A DNA stretch of 64,000 nucleotides from Helichrysum umbraculigerum (Eukaryota; Streptophyta; Magnoliopsida; Asterales; Asteraceae), in contig CATIUR010000003.1 in NCBI GenBank assembly GCA_949592205.1, positions 86,776,501 to 86,840,500 of the forward strand. Direction: 5' to 3'. The notes beneath the pieces were generated by a model. That model was given only the letters and a program-made list of their open reading frames with translations, was not told where the DNA came from and searched no databases. Positions 52,888 through 64,000 of this stretch are shown in pieces (positions within the stretch are counted from its first letter, which is position 1; every line of letters starts with the position of its first letter). The position numbers were made by a program, and so were the translations under genes.

Positions 52888-55704
52888 ATGTCTGACTTAA
52901 GTAGAATGATCGAAATGGACCACGAGGTGGGAAAGTCAAACGTTCCACCTAAGTTGTTAAGGATCGAAGATTACTACAATTGGAAGGACAGATTTGAATC
53001 TTACTGTAGATTCCATGACCTGTCAATCTGGATGTGTATCAAGAGTGGATACACCGCACCTACTCAAACTGTTCAGAATGCCACTGTGGTTCTTACCTAT
53101 GCGAACATGAGTGATCAAGAGAAGGAAGCTTACAAAAATGAAAATAAAGCACATTCATGCATAAAGATGTGTCTTCCTAAAGAGATCGCTCATCAACTAA
53201 AGTCTTTTCATACTGCTAGAACGCTCTGGGAAGCTCTAGAGAAAAGAGGTGAGGGAAGTCCACAAGTGAGAGCTGGCAAGAGGAGTCTTCTCAAAAAGCA
53301 GTTTACTATGTTTAAATCTTTAAAAGGAGAAGATCTTGATGCCTATGTCACGCGTTTCTACCATCTGCTAAGTGAATTGGAATACCATGAAATTGTTGAA
53401 GAAGAAGTAGCTAAAACCGACAAGTTTCTTGAGGGTTTGCCTTCTAAATGGGAAATGTATGGCGTTATGATTAAGGATAACGAAACTAGGTATTCTACTA
53501 TGACCTTAGAGCAAGTCATTGACAAGCTGAAAGGTTATGATTTCTCCAAAAAGTCAAGAGATAGTGATTCTGATCAGGTTCAGAACCCTGGGTTGTATCA
53601 TGGAAAGTCAAGTCTTTCGACTGCGTCATCTAGTTCGACCACTGCACTGTTAGTTGGTGATACTAGTGAAAATGGAGAACTGATTTCTGAAGATCTGTGC
53701 TTTATTTCCTCCTCTAGTGATGAGACAAAGGGAAAGAATTCTGAGAAGTCACCTCAAGAGTATCAGAAGATGCCGATGAGTGTGAAATCTGCTGAACAGC
53801 AACTGTCTGTTCTTGCTTCCTTTGTGGCATCATATGAAAATTACATAGAGGGAAAGATCAATGATCCTATTCTGTTTGATGAGGATTATGAGCAGATAGA
53901 TTCTGATTATCTTGAGGAATTGGAGCTTCAAGATCAACTAGCGTTGATATCTAGAAAGGTGAAGAATTTCCTCAAAAGAACTGGTAGAAAAGTATTGGGC
54001 AATAGATCAGGGTTTGACAAAACCAAGGTCAGATGCTTTAACTGTCAGGGTATTGGTCATTTTGCTAGAGAATGCCAAAGACCTAAAGTAGAAGCACAAG
54101 GAAAACAAGGTTCGGGAAGTACACTAGCTTCCAAAGTCTTAGTGGTGAAGCAGTTGGATGGCTCTTATGATTGGCAAGCTCATTCTGAGGAAGCTTTGAT
54201 GGCCGAGATCGAAGAGACAACTGCTGGATCAGTGTCCTACATGCCCACTGATATGGAACAGAAAGTAGAGGTGCCTGAGTCTGAAGTGAAGGCAAGTGAT
54301 GATGACGTGCTATATATGGATTCAGCTCCAGATATGAGTCCTGAAGAATTCGTGGCACGCATGGCTGAATTACAAACTGACAAGAAGAAGGTATGTTTAG
54401 ATATTCTTAATCTTGCTGATGTTTGTTACTTAGTTACTGATTTACAATCTCATAATAGTGTCTTAACTGTGTCAAATAGCAATCTGTCATCACAATTGAA
54501 TATGGATAAGGAATCCTATAAGACTGTTAGATCTGAACTTGATCAAGCTATTATGGATATTCGTAGATTAAGTGATGATAAACAAGTCTTAAAAGATAAA
54601 ATTAAGTCTGATGCTTCGGATAGAACAAAACTTAGAGATACCATAAGTGAAAAATCTGTTGTCATAGATGGTCTCTATATGAATATCAAAGACTTAAATG
54701 AGACAATTGCTAGTAAGGATCAGGAAATAGTGAACCTTAACTTAAGGTTAATTGAGCAAAACCGTAAACTTGAGAACTATAGGACATCTCAAATGGATAA
54801 AATGTTAGATGCTCAACGTAGTGTAAAGGACAAGACTGGGTTAGGTTACAATGATGTATCCCCTCCTTTTAATGCCAATTACACTCCTATTCCTGAAGAT
54901 TCTGAAATGACAGATGCTAATCCTGAAATTTCAGTAACTAATGATCAGGAAAAGTTAGAGGCACAGAAGGATGTTATTAAGAACCCTTCATCAGATAATA
55001 GTAAGGTTTCTCAGTTCACCAAAATACAATTTGTATCGGGTGGAGTGATTAACGATGCTAAGACTGATGATAAGGTTAATAAGGAACAGCTTAAACCTTT
55101 AGTGCCTAAGACTCCGGATGAGAAAGCAAAAGTGAGTAAATCACGCAAGCAGATGTCATGTTTCAAGTGTCATCAAAAGGGACACGTGGCTTCGTGTTGT
55201 CCTAACAAAAAGCCTGAAACACCACATAAGCTTGTGATAGATGAAAAGACACAGACCGACTCTAGTATGACTGTAGATGGGTTAGATACCAAACCTAAAT
55301 TAGGTAATAAACCTGTTAACATTCTTAAAAGAGACGGTAAGCATAGTGTCTCCCCACCTAAACCTAAACGGGCATATACTCAAGGTGATAATTCTGTCTA
55401 TAAGTCTAGAGATGTGACACCGTCGAGGTTTAGAACTCCAAGTAGAGGCCATAGTCATTATGAGAGTGGTACTACTTCGCGATCACATGAGTTTAATTAT
55501 AATTATCATAATAGAGCTCATAATTATGTGCCTAAGAGGTTCTCCTCAAATTCACCTCTTAAGGCTGATCGTCCACAAACTAAAGCTAATTCGAAAGTAA
55601 CCAAAGCTCCTGATGGGAAGGATGGTTATTTTAAAGAGCTTAAGTTTGTTGATGATAAGGGACAAACCAAGACCGTAATGGCTTGGGTCCCTCTTGATAA
55701 CTGA
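52888..55704 (+). CDS. gag: Copia-2 gag, intact
   Basis: A 938-residue gag of the SIRE/Maximus type, longer than the 300-600 residues of most copia gags. The N-terminus (YYNWKDRFESYCRFHDLSIW) and the following UBN2-like region (about residues 30-230) form the capsid part. Zinc knuckle CFNCQGIGHFAREC is at about residue 383. A long coiled coil follows (about 490-650, with DQAIMDIRRLSDDKQVLKDK). A second CCHC-like knuckle, CFKCHQKGHVASCC, is at about 758, then a basic Ser/Arg/His-rich tail ending VMAWVPLDN. Gag packages the RNA into virus-like particles in the cytoplasm. No stop or frameshift is present. Pol starts in another frame overlapping the end. Confidence 0.92.
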   Translation: MSDLSRMIEMDHEVGKSNVPPKLLRIEDYYNWKDRFESYCRFHDLSIWMCIKSGYTAPTQTVQNATVVLTYANMSDQEKEAYKNENKAHSCIKMCLPKEIAHQLKSFHTARTLWEALEKRGEGSPQVRAGKRSLLKKQFTMFKSLKGEDLDAYVTRFYHLLSELEYHEIVEEEVAKTDKFLEGLPSKWEMYGVMIKDNETRYSTMTLEQVIDKLKGYDFSKKSRDSDSDQVQNPGLYHGKSSLSTASSSSTTALLVGDTSENGELISEDLCFISSSSDETKGKNSEKSPQEYQKMPMSVKSAEQQLSVLASFVASYENYIEGKINDPILFDEDYEQIDSDYLEELELQDQLALISRKVKNFLKRTGRKVLGNRSGFDKTKVRCFNCQGIGHFARECQRPKVEAQGKQGSGSTLASKVLVVKQLDGSYDWQAHSEEALMAEIEETTAGSVSYMPTDMEQKVEVPESEVKASDDDVLYMDSAPDMSPEEFVARMAELQTDKKKVCLDILNLADVCYLVTDLQSHNSVLTVSNSNLSSQLNMDKESYKTVRSELDQAIMDIRRLSDDKQVLKDKIKSDASDRTKLRDTISEKSVVIDGLYMNIKDLNETIASKDQEIVNLNLRLIEQNRKLENYRTSQMDKMLDAQRSVKDKTGLGYNDVSPPFNANYTPIPEDSEMTDANPEISVTNDQEKLEAQKDVIKNPSSDNSKVSQFTKIQFVSGGVINDAKTDDKVNKEQLKPLVPKTPDEKAKVSKSRKQMSCFKCHQKGHVASCCPNKKPETPHKLVIDEKTQTDSSMTVDGLDTKPKLGNKPVNILKRDGKHSVSPPKPKRAYTQGDNSVYKSRDVTPSRFRTPSRGHSHYESGTTSRSHEFNYNYHNRAHNYVPKRFSSNSPLKADRPQTKANSKVTKAPDGKDGYFKELKFVDDKGQTKTVMAWVPLDN

Positions 55705-58700
55705 TCGTATTTTGTGTTATGTGCAGGAGCATGCTGTGAACAAGGACAGCTGGTGGTATGTAGACAGTGGTTGCTCGAGGCACATGACCGGTGAAAGAAG
55801 TCTACTGAAGAACTTCAAGGAGAGTCTCAAGCAAAAAGTAAATTTTGCAGGAGATAAAGGAGGAGTAATTTCGGGAAAAGGAAAAGTTTCAAATGGAACT
55901 TTGACTCTTGAGGATGTGAACTATGTTGAAGAACTAACTCACAACCTAGTGAGTGTTTCCCAAGTCTGTGATAAAGGTCATCCAGTTTACTTTAATGAAA
56001 AGGAGGCCTTAGTCCTGAAGCCAGGTTTCAAAATTCCTGATAAATGGATATTGATGAGGGCGCCAAGGAAGAAAGACATCTATGCTATCAACATGGGTGT
56101 TCCTAACTCTTCAATGGTGTCTACATGTTTATTATCCAAGGCTTCGGAAACAGATGCTTTGTTATGGCATAGGAGAATGGCACACCTGAACTGGAGAAAG
56201 ATGAATTATATAACCAAAAATGGTTTGGTTCTAGGTGTACCACAAAAACGTTTCGAGTCTGAGGATAAGTGTGTTCCTTGCATGAAAGGAAAGCAGCACA
56301 AGAAACCACACAGACCTAAGACTGAAAACTCTATCTCCTCGCCATTTGAATTGCTACATATGGATCTCTTTGGCCCTATAAGCAAGAGAAGTCTAGGTGG
56401 CAAATGGTACTGTTTGGTTGTCACAGATGACTACTCTAGATTCTCATGGGTATTCTTTTTGGGATCAAAGGATGAAACTCCAGGAATTCTAATTGAGTTC
56501 TTTGATCTAGTAGAGAATGTCTATAAAAAGAGAGTTAAGCGTATTCGTAGTGACAATGGAACAGAATTCAAAAATTCAACGTTGAATATCTATTGCTTAA
56601 GCAAAGGGATATTACATCAATTCAGTGCACCTTATGAACCTCAACAGAATGGTGTTGCTGAAAGGAAAAATAGAACGTTGATTGAAGCTGCTAGAACAAT
56701 GCATGCTGATTCAAAGCTTCCGGTCATCTTTTGGGCAGAAGCAGTGAATACAGCATGTTATGTTCTTAATAGAGTTCTTACGGTTAAGAGACATAACAAG
56801 ACTTGTTATGAGCTTTTGAACAATAAGAAACCAAACTTAAAAGGGTTTGAACCCTTTGGAGTTTCATGCACCATATTAAAGACTGGACATCAAGCAAAAT
56901 TTGGTGAGAAGGCTGACGAAGGATTTTTCCTAGGTTATATGCCCAATTCGCCAAACAAGAGAGTCTTTAATAAAGTCACGGGACGTTTGGAGGTAGTTTA
57001 TAATATTGAGGTTACGAGCTACTCACCGGATGTTCATAAGGGATTAGATTGGCAATTTGATTATTCTGATCTTTTTGCATCATTTAAAGTTCCTATTAGT
57101 GACTATGTCAGTGATTCAGAGATAGCTGAACATTTATTGTTTGAAGATGAGAATATTGGTCCAGCTTCAACATCAAGTGTTAAGCAGTCTGGAATTAAGA
57201 CTAATGTTGACTCAGATAAAGCTTCCACAAGTGAGTCACAGCAACCTTCAGAGGATAAGTCTCAAGAAACAGAAGAGCTTGATGATCTTCATACAAAGTT
57301 TGATGATATACTTACTCCTTTGAAACACTTAAGGATATCTTCTGCTCGTACGGAAGATGTACCTGAATTGGAAGAGATTGGTACTAATTTGGAAGATGAG
57401 ATACCGGTTGAACCAGTTACTACAACTAGAACGAGTAAGAATCATCCCGTTGAAAACATCATCGGTGATATTAATACTCCGGTTCAAACTAGACATCAAT
57501 CCAGAGCTAGTACGTCTGAGAATTCTGAATACCAAAGCTTGTATACTGCAATGAAAGAGACAGGGATTCCTAATCAATGTCTATATTCATGCTTTATCTC
57601 ACAAATCGAGCCTAAAAATGTTCAAATGGCTTTAAAAGAAAGTTCGTGGGTAGAAGCAATGCAAGAAGAACTATCTCAGTTCTCTAAATTACAAGTATGG
57701 GAGTTGGTTGACCTACCAAAGGGAGAATATCCAATTGGAACTAGATGGGTATTTAAGTGCAAGAGAGATGATAAAGGAATCGTTACTCGCAATAAAGCTC
57801 GTCTGGTGGTTCAAGGTTTTAATCAACAAGAAGGTATTGACTATAATGAAGTGTTTGCACCAGTTGCTAGGCTAGAAGCAATAAGAGTATTCTTAGCATT
57901 TGCATCGTATTTTGGTATAAAAGTGTATCAGTTGGATGTTAAGAGTGCCTTTTTGTATGGCAAAGTGGAAGAATTGGTGTATGTTTCACAACCGCCAGGG
58001 TTTGCTGATCCTGAGTATCCAGATAGAGTATATCGTTTGAATAAGGCTCTATATGGATTACATCAAGCACCTAGGGCATGGTATGGAACACTATCAACGT
58101 ATCTACTTGAGAATGGATTTACAAGAGGATCGATTGATAGTACACTGTTTGTGAAGTGGAAAAAGAAAGACTTTCTTCTCGTTCAAGTTTATGTTGATGA
58201 CATTATCTTCGGATCATCTGATGAAAAGATGTGTCAAGAATTTGAGAAAGTCATGAGAAAAAGGTTCGAAATGTCTGCAATGGGAGAGTTGAATTTCTTC
58301 TTAGGATTACAAGTTGATCAAAAGAAGGATGGATTCTTTATTCATCATTCTAAATATACATATGAGCTATTAGAACGCTTCAAGATGGATGAAAGTAAGG
58401 TCTACAATACTCCAATTCCAGTCAATCATGGACTAGGTCCAGATACATCGAGTGATAGCGATGTGGATCCAACTCTTTATAGAGTCATGATCGGATCACT
58501 AATGTATCTTACAGCCTCTAGGCCTGACATAATGTTTGCTGTCTGTTTATGTGCAAGATATCAGGCTAATCCGAAAGAGTCACACATGCAAGCTGTTAAA
58601 CGAATCTTTCGTTACCTCAAAGGGAAACCTAAGCTGGGTCTTTGGTATCCGATTGATGGAGACTTAGATCTCGTAGCTTATACTGATTCGGATTACGGAG

Positions 58701-59137
58701 GATGCAATCAGAATAGGAAATCTACGACCGGAGGATGTCAATTCCTAGGAGGTAGATTAGTATCCTGGCAGTGCAAGAAGCAAACCTCGGTAGCCATTTC
58801 TACATGTGAAGCTGAGTATGTTGCAGCTGGCAGCTGTTGCTCGCAAGTACTTTGGATTCAACAGTAACTGCGGGATTACGGGTTAAATATAACCAATACT
58901 CCTATGATGATTGACAACGAATCTACTATGTCGATCACCAATAATCCGGTGAAGCACAGTAAAACTAAGCATATTGATATTCGACATCATTTTATTAGAG
59001 ATTGTGCTGAAAAGAAATTGATAAAGTTAGTTAAGGTTCCATCATTGGATAACTTAGCAGACTTATACACAAAGGCGTTCGACAGAGCAAGATTTGAGAC
59101 GTTGGTTCAACTAAACGGAATGAGAAATCCAGAGTGA
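55694..59137 (+). pseudogene. pol: Copia-2 pol, complete but for one TAA
   Basis: Open from a non-ATG region overlapping the gag end; GTTATGTGCAG precedes the first conserved residues. Order: protease (YVDSGCSRHMTGE, Asp about residue 24); GAG-pre-integrase (LLWHRRMAHLNWRK, CVPCMKGKQH); integrase core (HMDLFGP, RSDNGTEFKN and QQNGVAERKNRT give D, D and E); an acidic Ser-rich linker (about 470-620); reverse transcriptase (SSWVEAMQEELSQF to LGLQVDQ, catalytic YVDDIIFGS near 832); RNase H (AYTDSDYGGCNQN, STCEAEYVA). TAA at 58865-58867 stands where a Gln or Asn codon is expected after VLWIQQ; one C to T change from CAA explains it. The same frame then runs 90 codons (IDNESTMSI, LADLYTKAFDRARF). 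All catalytic residues are kept, so this is the youngest-looking pol here. Confidence 0.93.
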
Positions 59138-59184
59138 TTAGTCTTCCAAGAGTATTTTTGTAATAGTTAGTATTTCTATGTTCA

Positions 59185-59186
<2 letters not shown>

Positions 59187-59212
<26 letters not shown>
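59187..59212 (+). repeat. (A)26 tract
   Basis: Uninterrupted A run 50 bp after the pol stop. Copia-1 has a shorter A run about 270 bp after its pol. Confidence 0.9.
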
Positions 59213-59215
<3 letters not shown>

Positions 59216-61046
59216 GCGTATGGCATTCATTTGCTTGTTACCTAAGGGGAATCGCCTTCATTTAAGTTTTTATTTGCAAAAACTAAGGGATATGATAGTA
59301 CATTAGGAGAATAAGCTTAAGTCCTAAGTATGATATGGTAAGTAGGTTCAAATAAAGTTGCTTTAGAACTACAGCGGTTCTATCAGGTATGTGTTTATAT
59401 TTATTTGATTATACACCTATATCCACAAGTTATAATTTGTCTATTTTTTAGTGAAAACTTTCGATGGCTTCATCATATGATGTACTGGTAGGCAAATTAT
59501 ACAAAATTTTCTAAGTTTTAAGAAGTTACTTAATTACTTGTTTATTATTTTGTGTTACTATTCTATGATGTATGACATTAAGTCTTAAATGTTGAATGAT
59601 GGTATTACTATGCACTGTTATCATGCATCTTAATTTAAAGTGACAAATAGTAGCAATATGGGTATTAACTTAATTACTGGTAACTTTGTTGTACTAAGTA
59701 CAGAACTGAACCTTTAATTAAGTTAATATTCTCAAATATATTTTGAATTATGCTAGAAGGGATCTTCTGTTGTACTACGTACAGACTTAGATAACATAGC
59801 ATATTCAAAGTATGTTTGATATTTGTCTAACCTTAAAAATTCAAGTGTATGTTATATGTTTCGAAAAGATACATCATTTAGTAACCGCTACCTTGAAATT
59901 TAATGATGCATTGTTATGAGTTTTACTTGAAATTCTTCAGTATGTCATATAATAGGAAGCACTTGATAATACTCATATTAACAATAAAGTGTTTGCTTAG
60001 AAAATTGAGTATAATTTGTTTATGTGGATCATAATACCGGTAATCGTCTTGAACTGTCTATACTTAAATATTCACGTTAAGTGAGTAATGCATTTATTAA
60101 TTATGCTATGTGGATAAAGGTACCTAAGATATAGTTTTATAAATATAAATGTATCAATGATGAATTTAGTTGTAATTTTATAGTAATTTACTTGAATTTC
60201 ATGAGGTATGTATACTACCAATCTGCTTAGACTTTTTAATATAGAATTAATTGCTTATTCTTACTAATATGATCCCTAAGCAGATAAAATCTTATTTACT
60301 TTGTATATTTACTTTGTTTCGAGTGATTAATAAAATGGTACTTGATACCAATGTTTGTATAGTTGTATTTTTATCGTATGTTTATTTATTTATTTATTTA
60401 AGTTTTTATGTTTAATCTGAATTTACCCTTCGGAATTAAATTATACTGAATAATTTTGAGTTGAACAAACGTAACAATTTGCAAGTGAAAATTAATCATA
60501 ATTTAGACTTGTAAAATATCGGGTTTTATTTATACTTAGAATTAAATTCGCGTTTTAATATAATCCTGCGAGTTGACATCGACTTGCGGATCCGTTTAAA
60601 ATTCTCACGAATCGGATACAAAGTATAAAGGGGGTCAAACGAGTCAAGCCAACCCACCGAACCCACACACTTCGCGAGTTCACTAAAGCTTGCGAATCCG
60701 TCATTCAGGCGAAACGAGGCGATATTTGCTTTTCGTTTGATTTCGATTTTTATAGTACGGGAACGACTTTTTCAATCCGTAGACTTTATACATCTTCAAT
60801 TTACGAACATTTTGAGGTATAATACTATGGATTTCACCGTGTAAATAACGAGAAATCGAAGTTTTTATAAACTTAGGGTTTCGGGTTATAAACTAAACGA
60901 TTTGCGTCGATTACGATGTTATTGGACATAGATCTTTAGGGTTTATGTTAAACGAACATTAATGAACGTGAATCAATCGATAGATCATGTTAAAATTACA
61001 AGATTAATCGATTTTAAGTGTAACCTCGCGACGGCAGTTCATCGAA

Positions 61047-61205
61047 CGAGTTGACATTTTGAATCAACTCGCAGCGAGTTGACTAGCGAATCGGTGTGAT
61101 TAGCGAGTTCACTTCAATAGCTGCTTGATAAGTTTAGCGAGTTGATCAATGTAGCGAGTTGATGAGTAAAGCGAGTTGATAAGCAAAACGAGTTGACCTC
61201 AACTC
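61047..61205 (+). repeat. GCGAGTTGA array upstream of Copia-2 extra ORF
   Basis: About eight copies of GCGAGTTGA or ACGAGTTGA. Two pairs form dyads: GAGTTGA-CATTTTGAA-TCAACTC (61048-61070) and CGAGTTGACCTCAACTCG (about 61189). Confidence 0.75.
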
Positions 61206-61477
61206 GTTAGGCCAGTTTATGCGAGTCCAGAACTTAAAAATTTTAATTTTTTTTTTTTTGTTATAACTTTTATATAATTAATTTAAATTAGACTTAAGAC
61301 TTTTTAGGTATAAGTTAAATTTTTATATACGACTTGAGACTATTTTTGTAACAAGTTATATATAATTTCAATTTTAGACTAAGATGTTTGATGAATCTCG
61401 ATTCATAATACGTTATAGTTTAAAGATTCTTAATCGTGCATTAAAATATATCTGTTGTTTGTGTTTATTTTACAGAT

Positions 61478-61826
61478 ATGGCAAGAGCATTTGACAAGGG
61501 TCACAATATTTTGGTGGATCTGAACCTTGAGGCCAAGCGGGCTGACAGGGTTGCCGATATTCTTCGTTTTCTTGCACGATCACGAATTAGATACGCCATT
61601 ACGGCCAATCCTCCTATCTCTCAGGCTATACTGAACGATTTCTGGACGGATATAGTATATGACGAATCTGTCAACCCGCCAGAGATTCGAGCTACGGTTA
61701 GTGGTCAGCCTGTTACGTTTTCGGCTGGTAATCTCCGTGAGATTTTGCAGCTAGGGACAGTAGAACAGGAGAACGTGGATATTGAGTTTCCCATGGATTT
61801 TATCGAGGGAGCTATAGGTCGTATGG
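61478..61826 (+). CDS. Copia-2 extra ORF, N-terminal fragment
   Basis: 116 residues from ATG at 61478 (MARAFDKGHNILVDLN), cut by the LTR-D insertion. It includes RYAITANPPISQAILND, FWTDIVYDES and VTFSAGNLREILQLG, a pattern I recall from the start of extra ORFs in SIRE-like elements of Asteraceae. The Copia-3 ORF at 47921-51838 would be the equivalent downstream part in a related element. TTTATTTTACAG ends two bases before the ATG, so expression from a spliced RNA is plausible. The function is unknown. Confidence 0.6.
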
Positions 61827-64000
61827 TGTGACACCCGTCAAATTAGGACTATAAATTAGTTCCTAATCATTATGTAATACATGTAGTTAGTGCTATGTAT
61901 TAGACTAATTGTATGTATCAAAATATATATTGATGAATATATATATATCAGTACTCGATTAGATTTAATCGTTCATTTTCAAATCGGTCGAATTCCGATT
62001 CATTTATACGGCATTGGTGAAAATCAAATATTAAGTAATACCGAATGATTATTTAATATCCACATATTTATTATATATTATTTTGATAATATATAAAGTA
62101 TCCGTATCGTACAAATATAAAGGATTCGCAACAAAACATATAAATAATGTTTTATTATTGGAGATAATAATTATTATTTACACACGATTAAAATAAAACA
62201 TATTGCGTTTTATTCCATTTTACTCAAACGCGACGAAACCATTCAAATCGTGTCCGTCTCTAAAACGTAAAACAAAGATATATTATTATATCTCACTAAA
62301 GGTATTTTTATAAAATACTTCCAATAAAAGTATAAACGAATTCATTTTTAGAAATTTATCGATTTAAAACATTTTACTACTTTTCGATCGGGTACCAAAA
62401 CACGGGTCAAAATACCACGGAACGGATCGAAGCTCGGATCAACCACCTCCAATAATTGGAGATGGCCGATCCATTCTATTTCTATCTATCTATCTCAACT
62501 CTCTCTCGGTTCTCTCTATTTCATTTCAAAAACAACAACTTTAACAACAATAACAATTAACAACAACAAGTAGCAGCTAGAGATCATAATCATCATCATC
62601 TTCGTGTTCTTCATCATCATCCGTTCATCACCTTCATCACGTTCATAAATCATTGTAAGACATTATAAACTTAAACTTTGTAATTTCGTGTTTAAATAAC
62701 GTATATCATCATGTATTAATGTTAGGATAGATCATTGTTGGTTGTTTGCGGATTAAAATGGGTTTTTGGGTGAATTTTGGAACGACAGACTCGAACCAGA
62801 CCTCGGAATACGGCGTATTCAAGGGAATACGGCGTATTCCCGCCCAGAAAACATGAACACGGCGTATTCAAATGAATACGGCGTATTCCCTCAATTTTTC
62901 ATGAATACGGTCGTATTCAAATGAATACGGCGTATTCCCCACAAAAGCCACCAATACGGCGTATTCAAATGAATACGGCGGATTCCCCCGTTATATTTCC
63001 TAATCCAACGGATCAATAAACTAGCCCTGCGAATTCTAGCTAAAACAGAACAAGTAAATTTTCGAAAACGTCGACGATTTAACAAGTTAAAACAGGGTAG
63101 CTTCTCGATGAAAAATTTATTGTAACGGATTGGGCTCAAATTCGCTCGGTCACTCGAAAACAACCCAATGGTCAAGGCTAAGTACCTTAGCCTAGTCAGT
63201 TTTAAGCCATCCGGAGTCATCTAGGGGTCGAAAATGGCATATTTTAGTATTCGGACCCTCGTTTTTCCATAAACTTAAAACTAAAGGTTTACACTAAGTG
63301 TCTGACATCGCGACATATTTCATACTTATACGATACAACATTTAAACACTTCAAATATGTTTTTATAAGTTTACAACAAATGAAAGTAGTAATAATAATT
63401 GAAGAATTATTATTTCAAACAATCACCAATGGGCCGTATCCATTTTCACAAACTCAAAACATAATCACTAACCAAAGTATTTGGTCAAAACTAGTTAAGG
63501 GAATAACTAGCAAGATGGTCCATAGTGTCATCAAATCAATTAAACCATGCGCGTTTGATACGCCCGGCAGGTTTTAAGAATCTAATCATTTATCAAAACC
63601 TTGCGCGTCTCAGACGCCCTGCAGGTTCAGTTGTTGTAACGACATCAAAATCATTGTGAATCATCATAATTGTTGGCTAACAATTCATTAGGCTCAGGTG
63701 AGTCTCATAGCCCCTTTTTAAATACTTTTACCTAGGGGTGTGATTTCATTGCTCTGTTTTGTTTTACAATATGAACGCAAGTACCAACAAATCAAATACT
63801 ACATGAGTTATTTTCACTAATCATTTTAAAGCCCTCCATCAGCATAGTTTGGTAATACGTAGTAGCGTGAATATTAGTATATGGTACCATATAGGTTTGA
63901 CCAGCCTCATCCGGGTTAGCAAGCACTAACTAGTAAAACGGATGTATTAATATTTGTGTAGACGAGTGTTGATTAGGCACTCGTAGGAGGCACCTCGATC
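61827..64000 (+). mobile_element. LTR-D, related to the 40084 solo LTR, runs off the window
   Basis: Starts TGTGACACCCGTC inside the Copia-2 extra ORF; TATGG (61822-61826) would be the target duplication. 2174 bp are visible of an expected 2.3 kb. Shared blocks with the 40084 solo LTR include AAATTTTCGAAAACGTCG and the segment around GTAGCTTCTCGATG. A pyrimidine patch (62474-62522) and an ATC-rich run (62586-62645) precede a palindromic array. It cannot be told whether this is a solo LTR or the start of a full element. Confidence 0.85.
62806..62990 (+). repeat. GAATACGGCGTATTC palindromic array in LTR-D
   Basis: Nine or so half or full units of GAATACG-G-CGTATTC, at the place where the related solo LTR has GATCCG-G-CGGATC. 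After the array, degenerate remains of the older unit can be seen (ATCCAACGGATCAATAAAC near 63002). Confidence 0.88.

Larger units (their letters stand above)
59138..61477 (+). other. Copia-2 spacer between pol and extra ORF
   Basis: 2.3 kb, AT-rich, no convincing ORF. Contains a 26-base A run and, from about 60560, increasing numbers of GCGAGTTGA and TCAACTCGC words. It ends with an acceptor-like TTTATTTTACAG just before the next ORF. Confidence 0.65.

Noticed and set aside
1..64000. Host genes, tRNA or rRNA genes
   Set aside because: Every stretch is assigned to an LTR element or debris; the TGGTATCAGAGC and TGGCGCC sites are primer sites, not tRNA genes.

Overview
The window is plant nuclear heterochromatin made entirely of nested LTR retrotransposons. 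I find no host gene, tRNA, rRNA or CRISPR array. The mix points to a large-genome eudicot: Ty3/gypsy Tat and Athila-like elements, gag-only Tekay-like LTR elements with tRNA-Met primer sites, and SIRE/Maximus-type Ty1/copia elements with an extra ORF behind pol. The extra copia ORF resembles ones I associate with Asteraceae genomes; that is inference from memory, not a search.

Layout. (1) 1-5202 plus 5203-7936 and 15176-15374: element A (+), a gag-only LTR element with LTRs of 2933 bp, a broken gag and an unusual second ORF. (2) 7937-15170: element B (-), also gag-only with 2654-bp LTRs, inserted in A's 3' LTR with target duplication ACTTT. (3) 15375-18320: Tat-2 (-), gag plus one LTR, interrupted by A and itself sitting in the protease of Tat-1. 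(4) 18321-32388: Tat-1 (+), a decayed pol, two hairpin-rich spacers and a spliced antisense ORF. Its reverse transcriptase is split by element C (18872-26548, Athila-like, target duplication GTGGT). (5) 32389-44755: Copia-1 (+), decayed, split before RNase H by a solo LTR of the B family (38688-43597, duplication GCAAA), which is split by another solo LTR (40084-42413, duplication CAGTG). (6) 44756-46690: LTR debris. (7) 46691-51838: the 3' half of Copia-3 (-). (8) 51840-61826: Copia-2 (+), with intact gag and a pol broken by one stop codon. (9) 61827-64000: LTR-D, related to the 40084 solo LTR and running off the window.

The most interesting signal is not a gene. Several unrelated elements carry private arrays of short hairpins in which the loop is constant while the stem arms change together from unit to unit. 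The clearest case is in the B-family LTRs (8473-8883, 13053-13463, 39234-39572): about 13 units share the loop TCGTTCT, with stems such as GCTGG/CCAGC, ACGGG/CCCGT, ATGGG/CCCAT, GCCAG/CTGGC and GTCGG/CCGAC. Similar behaviour appears in A's LTR, in both Tat-1 spacers and in element C. In two related LTRs the palindrome GATCCGGCGGATC has become GAATACGGCGTATTC between conserved flanks. This could mean selection on folded RNA or DNA, or a copying process that rebuilds palindromes.

Other points: the LTRs of A and B are nearly identical (4 differences in 2169 bp, 7 in 2654 bp by eye), yet both gags are broken, so both probably moved with proteins supplied in trans. Splice-acceptor-like sequences lie just before several downstream ORFs.
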